Assembly: GCF_000350485.1 (NCBI RefSeq) | Contig: NZ_AORV01000018.1 | Coordinates: 41,382 to 105,381, forward strand | Direction: 5' to 3' | Length of the DNA stretch: 64,000 nucleotides | Origin: Ruminiclostridium cellobioparum subsp. termitidis CT1112 | GTDB lineage: Bacteria > Bacillota > Clostridia > Acetivibrionales > DSM-1351 | Shown: positions 9,801 through 18,254 of the stretch, piece after piece | How the letters are laid out: each line of letters starts with the position of its first letter | How positions within the stretch are numbered: the stretch's first letter is position 1 | Program-made: the position numbers and the translations under genes | Notes under the pieces: model-generated | Database searches by the model: none | Seen by the model: the letters and a program-made list of their open reading frames with translations, nothing else | What the model was told of the DNA's origin: nothing

Positions 9801-10463
9801 GTAATTAAACTGGCCCAAGCCATTGCCTTTAGTATTGTCATTAATGCTGGTGCTTCCGTCATCATCAATGATAATGGCACCGGCACCTTCGTTAATTTCG
9901 GCATTCTTTCCCAGTACTTCGGCTATAAATTTTATCAATACTATTGTTTGATTTTTCTTGTTGCTTGTCAGAACACTGTTTTTGATTTCAAAACCGTTAA
10001 CCTTTATTTTATTGTTGTCAAGATTCATAACCAGAGTAATGTTACCGTCTGTTATTGTAACAATGTGTGTTTTGCTGTTCCAGTTGACATTTGCCCCAAG
10101 GCCCTCCTGAACAGGTTTTACGGGTAATACAAAATTTTTGTATTTAATGGTATCCCCATCGTTGACAGAGTACTCCCGGCCGTTGATAAAAATTGATGTG
10201 GACCCATCCTTGTACTTTTGTTTTAACTTTAATATCTGATTAATAATTTCCTGGATATATTGCTGATCATAATAATCATAGTTCCTGTCATCTCTGCTGT
10301 AGTTATTAAGTATTGCCTGTAATGCGTTTATGGCATTTTCATACTCGTCGTTATAATTATTAAACTTTTTGTCATTGCCATTTCCGTTACCGTTAGTGGC
10401 AAAAACCGCTGTTGATGACAATAACAGCACGCATGCCAATAAGATACACAAAAATTTCTTCAT
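6888..10463 (-). CDS. Large secreted multidomain protein: stalk, discoidin, FN3 and PA14 domains
   Basis: A 1191-residue secreted protein with an N-terminal signal peptide (about 1-22). Modules in order: an Asn/Asp/Tyr-rich segment; a copper-amine-oxidase-N-like stalk domain (about 88-205); a galactose-binding-like beta domain (about 215-330); F5/8 type C (discoidin/CBM32) (about 340-470); FN3; PA14 (about 580-720, DGVRLWVNG); FN3; a second PA14 (about 825-965); FN3; and a terminal F5/8 type C domain. The FN3, PA14 and discoidin copies are close repeats, which points to internal duplication. No catalytic, dockerin or SLH module is visible. The role is probably glycan or cell-surface binding, acting outside the cellulosome. 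Confidence 0.85.
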   Translation of the reverse strand: MKKFLCILLACVLLLSSTAVFATNGNGNGNDKKFNNYNDEYENAINALQAILNNYSRDDRNYDYYDQQYIQEIINQILKLKQKYKDGSTSIFINGREYSVNDGDTIKYKNFVLPVKPVQEGLGANVNWNSKTHIVTITDGNITLVMNLDNNKIKVNGFEIKNSVLTSNKKNQTIVLIKFIAEVLGKNAEINEGAGAIIIDDDGSTSINDNTKGNGLGQFNYSGKWNYGTQANAYLEDNHWSSSRNAYYKVKFEGTQIKLYGATSNNHGIAAVSIDNGRETNVDFYSSKRADNVLVYTSPVLKPGQHTLKVRVTGTKNSKSKGTNVTADRATIFSTDAAQSNIALNKSVFSDSQQSENPAYKGNDGNTSTRWSASDSSINHWWTVDLGALYNINGSQVTWEKPNKAYKYKIEVSPDNYNWTLKANKTNSYSKQQVQSDSFSANSARYVRITVTGLESGCWASFSEFKVFGSGGTNTNVDTKAPTAPTSLKITAPVPSEVALNWNASYDNVGIAGYKIYRNGYEVADISKGTSYRDRGLAAGTTYVYSIVAYDAAGNYSNHSEFAYVTTPNSNGGDSWYGNGNGLKAEYYNNKDLTDLKFTRTDDTVDNYWKNSSPDSRIDKETFSIRWSGQIQPLYSETYTFYTTSDDGVRLWVNGVKLIDNWCDHSETENNGNINLTAGQKYDIKLEYYNNCDIGRINLKWSSSSQSKQIVPKSQLYSSGTTSGTDTQAPTVPERLRASAVSANQITLTWNASSDNTGVAGYRIYRNGVLAGTVNNTTTFTDTGLAANTTYTYQVAAFDAEGNSSNKSSSAAATTRTSTPQVPLGTGNGLKGEYYDNIDFTNLIKERVDENINFNWWKNAPIPSMGADEFSVRWTGQIQPLYSETYTFTTVSDDGARLWINGTRIIDDWREHSSAESSGTITLTAGQKYDIKYEYFDKTNEAEAKLFWSSPSQTKQIVPKSQLYCTDVDTQAPSTPDTLRASAVSSSQVVLNWRASTDNTGVAGYRIYRNGSLIQTVTSGTTYTDTGLAANTSYTYTVSAYDAAGNNSPQSLPVTISTQQPSIDNLALGRSAVSDSEENGNSAQNGNDGNLDTRWCAADGNVNHWWQVDLGSNLDLTGTEITWEKNKVYKYRIEVSADGTNWTAAVDNTGNNTAVQTKKDSFNISNIRYVKVTVTGLEDGCWASFSEFKVF

Positions 10464-10646
10464 AATTTTTAACCTCCAAATAAAATAAAAAAATATAATT
10501 CAGACTTAAATTTAAATCCTGTTGATTTTATTATATTCTATTTTCATTGTTAAATAATGGAGGTTAATTAAATATAATACTATTGTAAGTTTTTTGTAAT
10601 AGTACTTACATTTTACATCGGACAAAAAAGTGATGAAACCCGGATT
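10464..10646 (-). promoter_or_regulatory. Leader of the PA14/discoidin gene with anti-Shine-Dalgarno segment
   Basis: A 183-base AT-rich gap without a gene. On the minus strand the ribosome binding site GGAGGTTAA (10477-10469) is matched exactly by TTAACCTCC about 82 bases upstream (10567-10559), so the leader could fold to hide the start site. Further upstream (10579-10610) two overlapping seven- and six-base complementarities (TGTAAGT/ACTTACA and ACTATT/AATAGT) are arranged in pseudoknot order. None of this matches a riboswitch I know. The same gap must also hold the end of the upstream ABC transporter transcript. Confidence 0.45.
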
Positions 10647-12395
10647 TTATGCAATACTCCAGCCTTCAGCCTGCTTTCTTATGGCATGGAACCGGCTATA
10701 TATGCCATCTTCTGTCAAAAGCTGCTCATGTGTTCCCTGTTGAACTATTCTGCCTCCGTCCAGTACCAGAATCTGATCGGCATTCTCTATGGTCGCCAAC
10801 CTGTGAGCTATGACTATGATGGTTTTCCCATGGGTTAAAGCACTGATGGCCTCCTGGATATAATGCTCATTTTCGGGATCGACACTTGCAGTTGCTTCGT
10901 CCAGTATGACAACAGGTGCATTTTTCAGGATTGCGCGGGCGATGGAGATACGCTGCTTTTCACCTCCCGACAGAGTCGAGCCTCCTTCGCCCACCATGGT
11001 ATTATAACCATCCGGTAAATCGGTAATGAAGTCATGACAACGTGCCTTCCTGGCAGCTTCAATAATTTCCTCCATGGCAGCGTCAGGTTTTCCGAATTTG
11101 ATATTATTAACAATCGTGTCATTAAAGAGATATACATTCTGAAATACCATGCTTATGTTTTTCAGCAGACTGTCACAGCCCATTTCCCTCACATCGGTGC
11201 CTCCGATGGATACGCTCCCCGAGTCCACATCATAGAATCTTGCAATGAGGCTGCAGATGGTGGTTTTACCGCTTCCGGACGGCCCAACTATTGCGGTTGT
11301 CGTATTTTGGGGTACGTTAAAGGTGACGTTATCAAGTATGGTACGTTTATCATAGGAAAATCTGACGTCCTTCATTTCAATGCTAAAATTCTTAACTTCA
11401 ATGTCTTTTCCCTTGCTGTCAATAAATTTTGCCTGCTTGATTTTGTCCAGTTTGTCCAGAGTAGGCCCGATAACCTGCAGTACATGAGTGGCATTATTTA
11501 TTTTTTCCACATGCCCGAAAACTACGAATGAAAATATTGCCAGCATGAGGAAAACAGGAATGGTCAGGCTTCCATCCGCTGCCAGGTATGCGGATACCGA
11601 AGCTATGGCAACCGAAGCCAGTTTCAGGGAAATCAGGTGCAGGCAGTTACAGGGTACATAATTTTTTTCAATCCTCACATTGATATTCCGGTGCTTTTTA
11701 TAGGCCTGTCTGATGCTTTCGGTAGATGCTCCCTCCTGTCCGTAGGCCTTTACTACAGGTATTCCCCTGATATATTCCAATGTGGCAGTAATAATATCGT
11801 TTTGGGCCTGCTGATGGACGGGCGCATTGCGATGGCTGAACCAGCCCATAAGTCTTAAGGCCAGCGCCGACAAAATAATTCCCAGGACTGAAAAAGCCGC
11901 TGCCTGCCAGCAATAAAAGGAGAGGCATAAAATCATTGCAAAAGCACTGATGTATCCTCCGATCACTGTGTCTATCATGTTCATCGCAAACATTTCAACA
12001 AAAGAAAGGTCGGTGGTAACCGCACCTACAAGATCTCCCGTGTGGTTCCTGTCAAAAAACCCCAGGGAGACCCGCTTTAGGATACCGCCTATTCTCATGC
12101 GTTCCTCAGCTGTTATCTCAAAACCTATGCTATCCTGGTATACTGCACGGAGATAGGAAAATAAGAACCGGCCCAATATCATTAATACCATGAAAACAAG
12201 CATATACAGTGCCCATACCGGTGTCAGCCTTCTAATGCCGGCCTGGTCCTCCAGCATAAGGTTCAAGGTGTGGGCAGCACCTATTATGGGCATGGCTGTA
12301 AATACAGCACTGAGGAAGGACCAGAGAAATCCCAGGTACAGCCGGGATTTATGCTCTCCTGCCCAGATTATGATACGTTTAATTGTTTTAAGCAT
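10647..12395 (-). CDS. ABC half-transporter (permease-ATPase fusion), pair 2, second subunit
   Basis: A 582-residue ABC half-transporter: six-helix exporter-fold membrane domain (about 15-310), then a nucleotide-binding domain with Walker A GPSGSGKTT, signature LSGGEKQR and Walker B ILDEATASVDPENE. Its start overlaps the end of the upstream half-transporter by eight bases, so the two are translationally coupled and should form a heterodimer. Exporter-fold pairs of this type with PENE after the Walker B Asp include the siderophore importers YbtPQ and IrtAB. Together with the adjacent AraC regulators and ECF genes, metallophore or small-peptide transport is plausible, but the substrate and direction are not shown by the sequence. 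Confidence 0.88.
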   Translation of the reverse strand: MLKTIKRIIIWAGEHKSRLYLGFLWSFLSAVFTAMPIIGAAHTLNLMLEDQAGIRRLTPVWALYMLVFMVLMILGRFLFSYLRAVYQDSIGFEITAEERMRIGGILKRVSLGFFDRNHTGDLVGAVTTDLSFVEMFAMNMIDTVIGGYISAFAMILCLSFYCWQAAAFSVLGIILSALALRLMGWFSHRNAPVHQQAQNDIITATLEYIRGIPVVKAYGQEGASTESIRQAYKKHRNINVRIEKNYVPCNCLHLISLKLASVAIASVSAYLAADGSLTIPVFLMLAIFSFVVFGHVEKINNATHVLQVIGPTLDKLDKIKQAKFIDSKGKDIEVKNFSIEMKDVRFSYDKRTILDNVTFNVPQNTTTAIVGPSGSGKTTICSLIARFYDVDSGSVSIGGTDVREMGCDSLLKNISMVFQNVYLFNDTIVNNIKFGKPDAAMEEIIEAARKARCHDFITDLPDGYNTMVGEGGSTLSGGEKQRISIARAILKNAPVVILDEATASVDPENEHYIQEAISALTHGKTIIVIAHRLATIENADQILVLDGGRIVQQGTHEQLLTEDGIYSRFHAIRKQAEGWSIA

Positions 12396-14169
12396 GAACT
12401 CGCCCCCCTTTTCTTCCGTTGTTTGCAGACCAGACTTTTGAACCTATATGGGCCTGCCACATATGGTGATAGAGCAAGCTTGTTTCTAAAAGCTCCTCAT
12501 GTGTTCCTTTAGCTGATATTTTCCCTTTTTCCAATAAGACTATCTGGTCTGCATTTTTTACTGTGGAAAGCCTGTGAGCAATGACCAACAGTGTTTTACC
12601 TTTTGTAAGAGCCGCTATGGAGCGCTGGAGCTTATCCTCGTTTTCCGGGTCTGTAAATGCAGTTGCTTCATCAAGAATTACTATCGGAGCATTTTTCAGT
12701 ATGGCTCTTGCGATTGCCAGACGCTGCCGCTCGCCGCCCGAAAGCTTTCCTCCGGCTTCTCCGGCCGGGGTTTTCCAACCGTTGTCCAGCCGTAGGACAA
12801 ATTCCTCGCACCGGGCGGCTCTGGCTGCTGCATAGACTTCTTCATCACTTGCCGCAGGTTTCCCCAGTCTGATATTTTCCAGGATAGAGCAATTGAACAG
12901 AAAATTATCCTGGGCAACATAACTTACCATCTGGGACAGCTGTGAAAGAGGAATACTGCGGATATCTGCTTTTCCTATGGTAACAGCCCCTTTTCCCACG
13001 TCCCAGAATCTGGCGAGCAACCGTGCCACAGTGGATTTGCCTCCTCCGGACGGTCCCACCAGAGCGGTAAAGCTTCCCTGGGGCAGCACCAGGTTTATAT
13101 CATGGAGGATGTCGCCGTCTGTTTTATTATAGGCAAAGCTTACATCCTTCAGTGCTATATCAAAGGTATCAAGGGAAACATCAGCTTTCGCATCAGGCAG
13201 CTCGGGAAGTTCCAGCAGCTGATTTACATCTTTTATTGCATACTCAATGGATTTCCAATCGTTTACGGCAACCGTGAACCAGGTTACCGGAGCCACGATG
13301 CTCAGGGAAAGAATCATACACAGGGTAAGCTGGGCAGGATTCAGACTTCCATCGATATACAGAAGTATTCCCACCGGAAGAATTCCCAGCAGGGTGGACG
13401 GCAGCAGTGCATTTCCAAGATTCATCAGCTTCCACGTGCTGCGGAACCATGCAAGGGTAAATTCCTTAAAGGATTTCACCGCCCCTGCAAATTTTTCATA
13501 GGAACCGGAGGAACGGTTAAAGGCTTTGATGACCTGTATGCCTTCAATGTATTCTACAATTACGCTGTTTACATGGCTGCCTGCCTCCATGTACGCTGCA
13601 TACTGCTGGTTGTAATTTTTCATCATTACGGCAAAAACTATGGCACCAAGGAATACACATACCAGAGATGACAGTGCTATGCGCCAGTCAATATGCAGCA
13701 TATATGCAAAAACGGCCGCCGGGAGCAGGAGATTTGAAATACCTTCAGGTATCATGTGGGCAAGCGGCAGCTCAATGGTCTCGACCCGGTCCACAACAAT
13801 GCTTTTAAGTTTGCCGGCCGTATTGGACAGAATCTCACCCAGGGGAGCCTTCATAAGTTTCCTGCTTATGGCAAGCCTGATACTTTCCAGTATCTGATAA
13901 GCAGACGAATGTGACAGGGTTGTTGATATACCGTAGAACAGCATTTTAATAACATAACCCCCTGAACAAATTAACGTCCAGAAAAATATTTCCCCGGCAG
14001 TGCGGGACTCACTGAAAAACAGCAGTATGAGCCGGTAAACTCCCCAGTAAGGGACCAAGCCGCCTGCCACGCTTATTATGGCGGTTAAAATGGAAAGCAG
14101 CATTTTTCCCCTGCATTCCTGTGCAAAATAATAAATAGTACCCAGAGTACTTTTACGCCTGGTTTTCAT
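12388..14169 (-). CDS. ABC half-transporter (permease-ATPase fusion), pair 2, first subunit
   Basis: A 593-residue ABC half-transporter with an N-terminal exporter-fold membrane domain and a C-terminal ATPase (Walker A GPSGGGKST, signature LSGGERQR, Walker B VILDEATAFTDPENED). The GGGKST Walker A and ATAF(T/A)DPENE stretch recur in the first subunit of the other pair at 20-22 kb, so each heterodimer consists of one GGGK-type and one GSGK-type half. The downstream partner overlaps it by eight bases. Its own promoter region (14170-14377) carries a hairpin next to the ribosome binding site and an inverted repeat, and it is separated from the upstream AraC gene by a terminator. Confidence 0.88.
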   Translation of the reverse strand: MKTRRKSTLGTIYYFAQECRGKMLLSILTAIISVAGGLVPYWGVYRLILLFFSESRTAGEIFFWTLICSGGYVIKMLFYGISTTLSHSSAYQILESIRLAISRKLMKAPLGEILSNTAGKLKSIVVDRVETIELPLAHMIPEGISNLLLPAAVFAYMLHIDWRIALSSLVCVFLGAIVFAVMMKNYNQQYAAYMEAGSHVNSVIVEYIEGIQVIKAFNRSSGSYEKFAGAVKSFKEFTLAWFRSTWKLMNLGNALLPSTLLGILPVGILLYIDGSLNPAQLTLCMILSLSIVAPVTWFTVAVNDWKSIEYAIKDVNQLLELPELPDAKADVSLDTFDIALKDVSFAYNKTDGDILHDINLVLPQGSFTALVGPSGGGKSTVARLLARFWDVGKGAVTIGKADIRSIPLSQLSQMVSYVAQDNFLFNCSILENIRLGKPAASDEEVYAAARAARCEEFVLRLDNGWKTPAGEAGGKLSGGERQRLAIARAILKNAPIVILDEATAFTDPENEDKLQRSIAALTKGKTLLVIAHRLSTVKNADQIVLLEKGKISAKGTHEELLETSLLYHHMWQAHIGSKVWSANNGRKGGRVHA

Positions 14170-14185
14170 AATTCAACTCCTTTTC

Positions 14186-14203
14186 GGCTTTGGTTGCAAA
14201 GCC
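14186..14203 (-). promoter_or_regulatory. Seven-base inverted repeat next to the ribosome binding site
   Basis: GGCTTTG and CAAAGCC with a four-base loop lie immediately upstream of the AAGGAG ribosome binding site of the ABC gene that starts at 14169. It could be an operator or a short RNA hairpin in the 5' leader. Confidence 0.4.
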
Positions 14204-14240
14204 ATTTTTAATTAATCTGAAATTGCCGGTATATTTGTGA

Positions 14241-14272
14241 TATCGACTATACTGATACTTTCAGCATCGATA
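14241..14272. promoter_or_regulatory. Inverted repeat, candidate operator for ABC pair 2
   Basis: TATCGA and TCGATA flank an inner CTGA/TCAG repeat, about 75-100 bases upstream of the first gene of ABC pair 2. The arrangement suits a dimeric regulator, perhaps one of the two AraC proteins in the cluster. It does not resemble the GTTAGC-type palindromes elsewhere in the cluster. Confidence 0.35.
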
Positions 14273-14292
14273 AAACATAAATTTACACAAAA

Positions 14293-14322
14293 AAGAATGA
14301 TCAGTATTAACCAACCATTCTT
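14293..14322 (-). terminator. Intrinsic terminator after the second AraC gene
   Basis: AAGAATG and CATTCTT form a seven-base stem around a 16-base loop. Read on the minus strand it is followed by a T-run (TTTTG). It lies 56 bases after the AraC stop and separates that transcript from ABC pair 2. Confidence 0.6.
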
Positions 14323-14377
14323 ATGATAGTACCTTTAACTGTTCTTCACTACTCCATAAAGGAGATAAGCCCTCCAT

Positions 14378-15331
14378 TCAGACAATGGATTTCCGGTAAT
14401 CTGCCGGAGTTGTTCCAATAACCGATTTGAAAGCGGCAGAAAATTTGCTGGCATTTTCGTAGCCCATTTGCATGGCTATTGAAGTAACACTGTCCTTTGT
14501 CCTTCGGAGCAATACGGCAGCCGCATTCATGCGGTAATCCTTCATATAGGCGTAAATGGACGTTCCGTATACCCCTTTGAAGCAGTTCTTCATGGAGGTG
14601 ACGGGAAAATCAAACCTTTTGGACAGTTCCTCAAGAGTATAATGCCGCTGCGGCTCTCCGGTGATAAGCTCCATTATGGCTTTGACTTTTTCAACATGGG
14701 TTTTGCAAAAGTAAGGGCGCTCTCCCAAGTCTGGCGAAACATTCAGTGAATTCAGAAACAGCAGCAGCTCCAAAACCTTTATCTTGAAAAACATGTTGCG
14801 TATTGACTCGGGTACGGTATAAAGCTCCGAAAATATATGTTCTATACTGGCTCCGGCCCTCATGATAAAGGGCTGCTTTCCTGAACAGAATTTATCCCTG
14901 AGTGAACAGACGTCTACCGAAAAACCCTCAAGTATTCCCGGAAGTACAGCTTCTGCTTCTTTTACACAAATTGAAACGGTGATACCATGATAATGTCTGA
15001 GGGGAAAATAAAACATTCTGGAATGTTGAGCACGGGAATTCATTTGCAGATCTCCCGCTTCCATATACATGCAGCTGCCGTCGTCCATCTCCCATTCCAG
15101 ACGGCCTTCACGGCAGTGATCAATGCAAAATATTTCGGTGCCTGGCTGAAAATAGGACTTGCATTTTTCTATATGGAAATCATGGTAAAAAAGACTGACA
15201 CCCGGAAAGACCGAATATCCGGTCATGATTCCTTCACCGGAATTATCCTGCAGCTTGTAAACTGTACAGGTACTGTCACTGCATACTACTGATACGTTTT
15301 TACCCAAATAGACCGATCCGTCAAGCAACAA
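14378..15331 (-). CDS. AraC-family transcriptional regulator (copy 2)
   Basis: A 317-residue regulator with an N-terminal cupin-like sensing region and a C-terminal double helix-turn-helix (about 215-317) ending in AFKSVIGTTPADYRKS, the AraC signature. It is paralogous along its length to the regulator at 22.1-23.0 kb; both share GIMTxYxVFPGV near residue 35 and similar cysteine/histidine content. The start appears to be TTG, three bases after the ATPase stop, with AGGTGGTG as a weak ribosome binding site, so it is probably cotranscribed with the ECF genes. By analogy with YbtA-type regulators it may sense the transported ligand. That role is inferred. Confidence 0.85.
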   Translation of the reverse strand: MLLDGSVYLGKNVSVVCSDSTCTVYKLQDNSGEGIMTGYSVFPGVSLFYHDFHIEKCKSYFQPGTEIFCIDHCREGRLEWEMDDGSCMYMEAGDLQMNSRAQHSRMFYFPLRHYHGITVSICVKEAEAVLPGILEGFSVDVCSLRDKFCSGKQPFIMRAGASIEHIFSELYTVPESIRNMFFKIKVLELLLFLNSLNVSPDLGERPYFCKTHVEKVKAIMELITGEPQRHYTLEELSKRFDFPVTSMKNCFKGVYGTSIYAYMKDYRMNAAAVLLRRTKDSVTSIAMQMGYENASKFSAAFKSVIGTTPADYRKSIV

Positions 15332-15334
15332 TAT

Positions 15335-16843
15335 CTACACCACCTTTTGTTTACGTTTACTGTCAGCCTGTTCTCTTGGGGCATCAAGGAAATAACCAAG
15401 CATTTTTTCAATCCCGCATTCATCCAGAGGATAATTTTCTGCAATTTGTCCTTTTTCAACCTGTATGATATGGGTGCAGCAGGACAGAATAAATTCCGGA
15501 TCATGTGTTACAATAAACAGGCTGTTTCCCCTTTCAGACAGACTGCGGAGGTTACGGGCCACCTCTTTCATGTGCTGCAGATCCAAACCGCTTGTAGGCT
15601 CGTCAAAAATGATTATCCTTCTTGAAGATGCTACTGCCGATGCAATTGCAACTCTTTGTTTCTGACCTCCTGACAGTGACATGGGATGGACCTCCTTGAA
15701 CTGGAGCAAATCCAGACCTTCAAGGATTTCTTCAGCCAGATTCTGCTCCTCCTGTTCCATGGATATAAGGACTTCATCCAACACACTTTCAGTGAACAGC
15801 TGATGATTTACATCCTGCATTACCATGTAGCAGTTTTTCAGGCGCTGCTTTTGCAGGAGAGTCTGACCATTTATTTTTACACTTCCCCGGCATTTTTTCT
15901 CGAGACCGCACAAGCAGCGGGCAAAAGTTGATTTTCCGGCGCCGTTGTGTCCTATAACCGCTACTGCGGCTCCTTCAGGAACTGCGGCCTTATGTATATC
16001 CAGCACCTCCGAACCGTTGGGATATGTAAAATAAAAATCGGAAAAACTTAAAAAACTGCTGCTTTTATTGGTTTGTCCAATGGCTAATTTTCGAAGCTCC
16101 TCCAGTGACAGCACACGCAGCCCAAGATCATACAGGTCGCTTCTTTTCATGGCGGAAAAATCCCTTCCGCTGAATTCTTTGCAAATCTGTCCGTTTTCCA
16201 TATATATCACACGGTCTGCCAGTTCATGGAGGTAATACAGACGGTGTTCCGCAATGACTACGGTTTTGCCCTGGGCTTTCCAATATGCCAGAAGGGCGCG
16301 TAGATCCTCGACTGCAAAGACATCAAGGTTGGAAGAGGGCTCATCCATAACATATATGTGCGGCTCCAGTGCCGCAACCGAACCGCAGGCTATCTTTTGC
16401 TTCTCACCGCCTGAGAGGGCAAAAATACTGCGGTTCAGCAAGGGATTTAAACCAAGCTCGGCTGAAGTCCTGGTGACCCTCCTGTTTATTTCATCGGCAG
16501 GCAACCCCAGATTCTCACAGCCAAAGGCCAGTTCGCCGGTGGTATCTACATTAAAAAACTGGCTGCGGGGATTCTGAAAAACCGAGCCTACTATACCTGC
16601 CATATCATACAGGGGAACACCGGAGACATTGATGCCGTCCACCAGCACCGAACCTTCCAGCCTTCCTTCATAATAGTTTGGAATCAATCCGTTAATCAAC
16701 CTGGTAAGCGTGGTTTTTCCGCAGCCTGAGCTTCCGCAGAACAAAACGAATTCGCCATCCCTTATGGTGAGATTTATGTTGCTCAGGCCGCTTTCTCTCC
16801 CGCCGCTCTCATATGTAAAAGAAACCTGTTTGAATTCAATCAT
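15335..16843 (-). CDS. ECF transporter double ATPase (fused A1-A2 subunit)
   Basis: A 502-residue protein with two complete ABC ATPase domains in one chain. Domain 1 has Walker A CGSSGCGKTT, signature LSGGEKQK and Walker B YVMDEPSSNLD. Domain 2 has Walker A GHNGAGKST, signature LSGGQKQR and Walker B IIFDEPTSGLD. This is the energising module of an energy-coupling-factor importer, normally two separate A subunits. It follows the T-subunit gene with a short gap of about 90 bases (16844-16933) and precedes the AraC gene. With the S and T genes upstream it completes a dedicated (group I) ECF importer. The substrate is unknown. Confidence 0.9.
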   Translation of the reverse strand: MIEFKQVSFTYESGGRESGLSNINLTIRDGEFVLFCGSSGCGKTTLTRLINGLIPNYYEGRLEGSVLVDGINVSGVPLYDMAGIVGSVFQNPRSQFFNVDTTGELAFGCENLGLPADEINRRVTRTSAELGLNPLLNRSIFALSGGEKQKIACGSVAALEPHIYVMDEPSSNLDVFAVEDLRALLAYWKAQGKTVVIAEHRLYYLHELADRVIYMENGQICKEFSGRDFSAMKRSDLYDLGLRVLSLEELRKLAIGQTNKSSSFLSFSDFYFTYPNGSEVLDIHKAAVPEGAAVAVIGHNGAGKSTFARCLCGLEKKCRGSVKINGQTLLQKQRLKNCYMVMQDVNHQLFTESVLDEVLISMEQEEQNLAEEILEGLDLLQFKEVHPMSLSGGQKQRVAIASAVASSRRIIIFDEPTSGLDLQHMKEVARNLRSLSERGNSLFIVTHDPEFILSCCTHIIQVEKGQIAENYPLDECGIEKMLGYFLDAPREQADSKRKQKVV

Positions 16844-16933
16844 TTTAGTATAATCAGCCTTTCATTATTAATTTTACGCGTTATGCCAGTTCAATTTATG
16901 GTGATATCAATTGTAATTGCCCGTCCAGCCAAT

Positions 16934-17653
16934 TTAAAATACAGCCCAGAGAAGCAGAGCACAGGTTGTAACAACAAGAAAGAAACAGTCAGCAGCTCCA
17001 AAGCCTATACTGCATATATTTGTCCGTTTGACAGGTTTGCCCAGTCCCCTGGTCAAAGCCGCCGCTGAAAGCTCTTCACCAATTTTGACGGTACACATCA
17101 GCAGAGGAACCAACCGGTATTCCAGCAAGGCTCCCGGTCTTTTCCCTCCCGCTTGAATGCCCCTCATGCGCATGGCATCGCTTATGGCTGAATTTTCTGC
17201 CCTGACAGTGGGAAAAAAACGGAGCATCACTGAAAAAGGGATGATGATGCTTTGAGGCAAATGAAGCCGCTCCATGGCTGCAATAAATTCAGCTATTTTT
17301 GTGGTGCTAACTACATAGTAACCCATGACCAGGCCGGGTACAAAACGGGTATTTAATCCCGAGAATATCACCAGAAGGAGGTTTAAAAGGCCTTGCGTTC
17401 TTCCCACGAGAAAACCTTCACAGGACAGGGCGGCTCCTATAAAAATGAAATACATTACCGATTTTCCATATTTTTTCTCCGAAAGCAGCAGGATAAACGG
17501 AAGAAATGCCAGCATGGGACGGATAATTACCGAAATACCGCTAAAGCCTCCGCCCAGCAGAACGATGTTTACTGCCAAAAGCATGACCAGTTTGGTTCTG
17601 GGATCAAGGGGAATGCGGGCGGCTGTATTTTTACCCGGGGCAGCAGTATCCAT
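16934..17653 (-). CDS. ECF transporter T component (transmembrane coupling subunit)
   Basis: A 239-residue integral membrane protein with several hydrophobic helices. The N-terminal PLDPRTKLVMLL and the paired coupling motifs near MRMRGIQAG and LTRGLGKP (Ala-x-x/Arg-Gly type) are those of the EcfT/CbiQ family, which links the S component to the ATPases. The start codon overlaps the stop of the S gene (TGATG), so translation is coupled. It is part of the S-T-A1A2-AraC operon that begins behind the palindrome at 18255-18270. Confidence 0.88.
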   Translation of the reverse strand: MDTAAPGKNTAARIPLDPRTKLVMLLAVNIVLLGGGFSGISVIIRPMLAFLPFILLLSEKKYGKSVMYFIFIGAALSCEGFLVGRTQGLLNLLLVIFSGLNTRFVPGLVMGYYVVSTTKIAEFIAAMERLHLPQSIIIPFSVMLRFFPTVRAENSAISDAMRMRGIQAGGKRPGALLEYRLVPLLMCTVKIGEELSAAALTRGLGKPVKRTNICSIGFGAADCFFLVVTTCALLLWAVF

Positions 17654-18234
17654 CAGACGATTCCCGCCCTTTTAAAATGCTTTTTAAGGGCTGCTTTCCC
17701 AAGGTATGCTCCGAGAATGGCTCCGGCGGCAGCAAGCACAATAAATACACCCAACAGCCAGGCAGGAGTAATTGCCATCAGGGTATCGGCATAGGTATCT
17801 CCGTATCCGCTTCTTATAGAAGCAAAATATGTATCGCGCATAATAAATAAAGGAATCATAAGACCCACTATCCACTGGCTGAATACGGCATATCCGGCGC
17901 ATAGGGATATCCACTTTCGGTAGCCTCCCGATTTCATGATCAGATCGCCTGCCAGGGAGAAAAATATACCCGTCAGCAGGCATACCCAGGGATGGCCGGT
18001 AAGCATCATCAACAGGCTGAGGATGATGCCCATAATGGATACCATGCCGAACTTCCGTACCCGGGTGAGAAAAAGCATAAAGGGAATTCCCGCTGCAAGA
18101 GGGCATAAAAACGGCAGTGCAAGCAGCATAACCGGTATATAGCCTGTCATTCCGGTCGCAAAAAACACGACAAAATAAATAGCGGTGAAAATTCCTATGT
18201 TAATGAGATCTTTTGCGTTCAATTTCTTGTCCAT
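17653..18234 (-). CDS. ECF transporter S component, MptD/Trep_Strep-like
   Basis: A 193-residue hydrophobic protein with about five to six transmembrane segments, starting MDKKLNAKDLINIGIF. The N-terminal motif and overall pattern fit the MptD-like (Trep_Strep) family of substrate-binding S components, whose substrates are mostly not known. It is the first gene of the ECF operon. The ribosome binding site is AAGGAGAC and the promoter region contains the GTTAGC-N4-GCTAAC palindrome. Family members often sit beside AraC regulators and YbtPQ-like ABC pairs, as here, which suggests metallophore-related uptake (inference). Confidence 0.82.
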   Translation of the reverse strand: MDKKLNAKDLINIGIFTAIYFVVFFATGMTGYIPVMLLALPFLCPLAAGIPFMLFLTRVRKFGMVSIMGIILSLLMMLTGHPWVCLLTGIFFSLAGDLIMKSGGYRKWISLCAGYAVFSQWIVGLMIPLFIMRDTYFASIRSGYGDTYADTLMAITPAWLLGVFIVLAAAGAILGAYLGKAALKKHFKRAGIV

Positions 18235-18254
18235 ATTTTGTCTCCTTATTGTGA

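Noticed and set aside
12574..12872. Several overlapping plus-strand frames opposite the ABC ATPase domain
   Set aside because: Three overlapping frames in the same place, all antisense to conserved Walker motifs, are typical shadows in GC-richer coding DNA.
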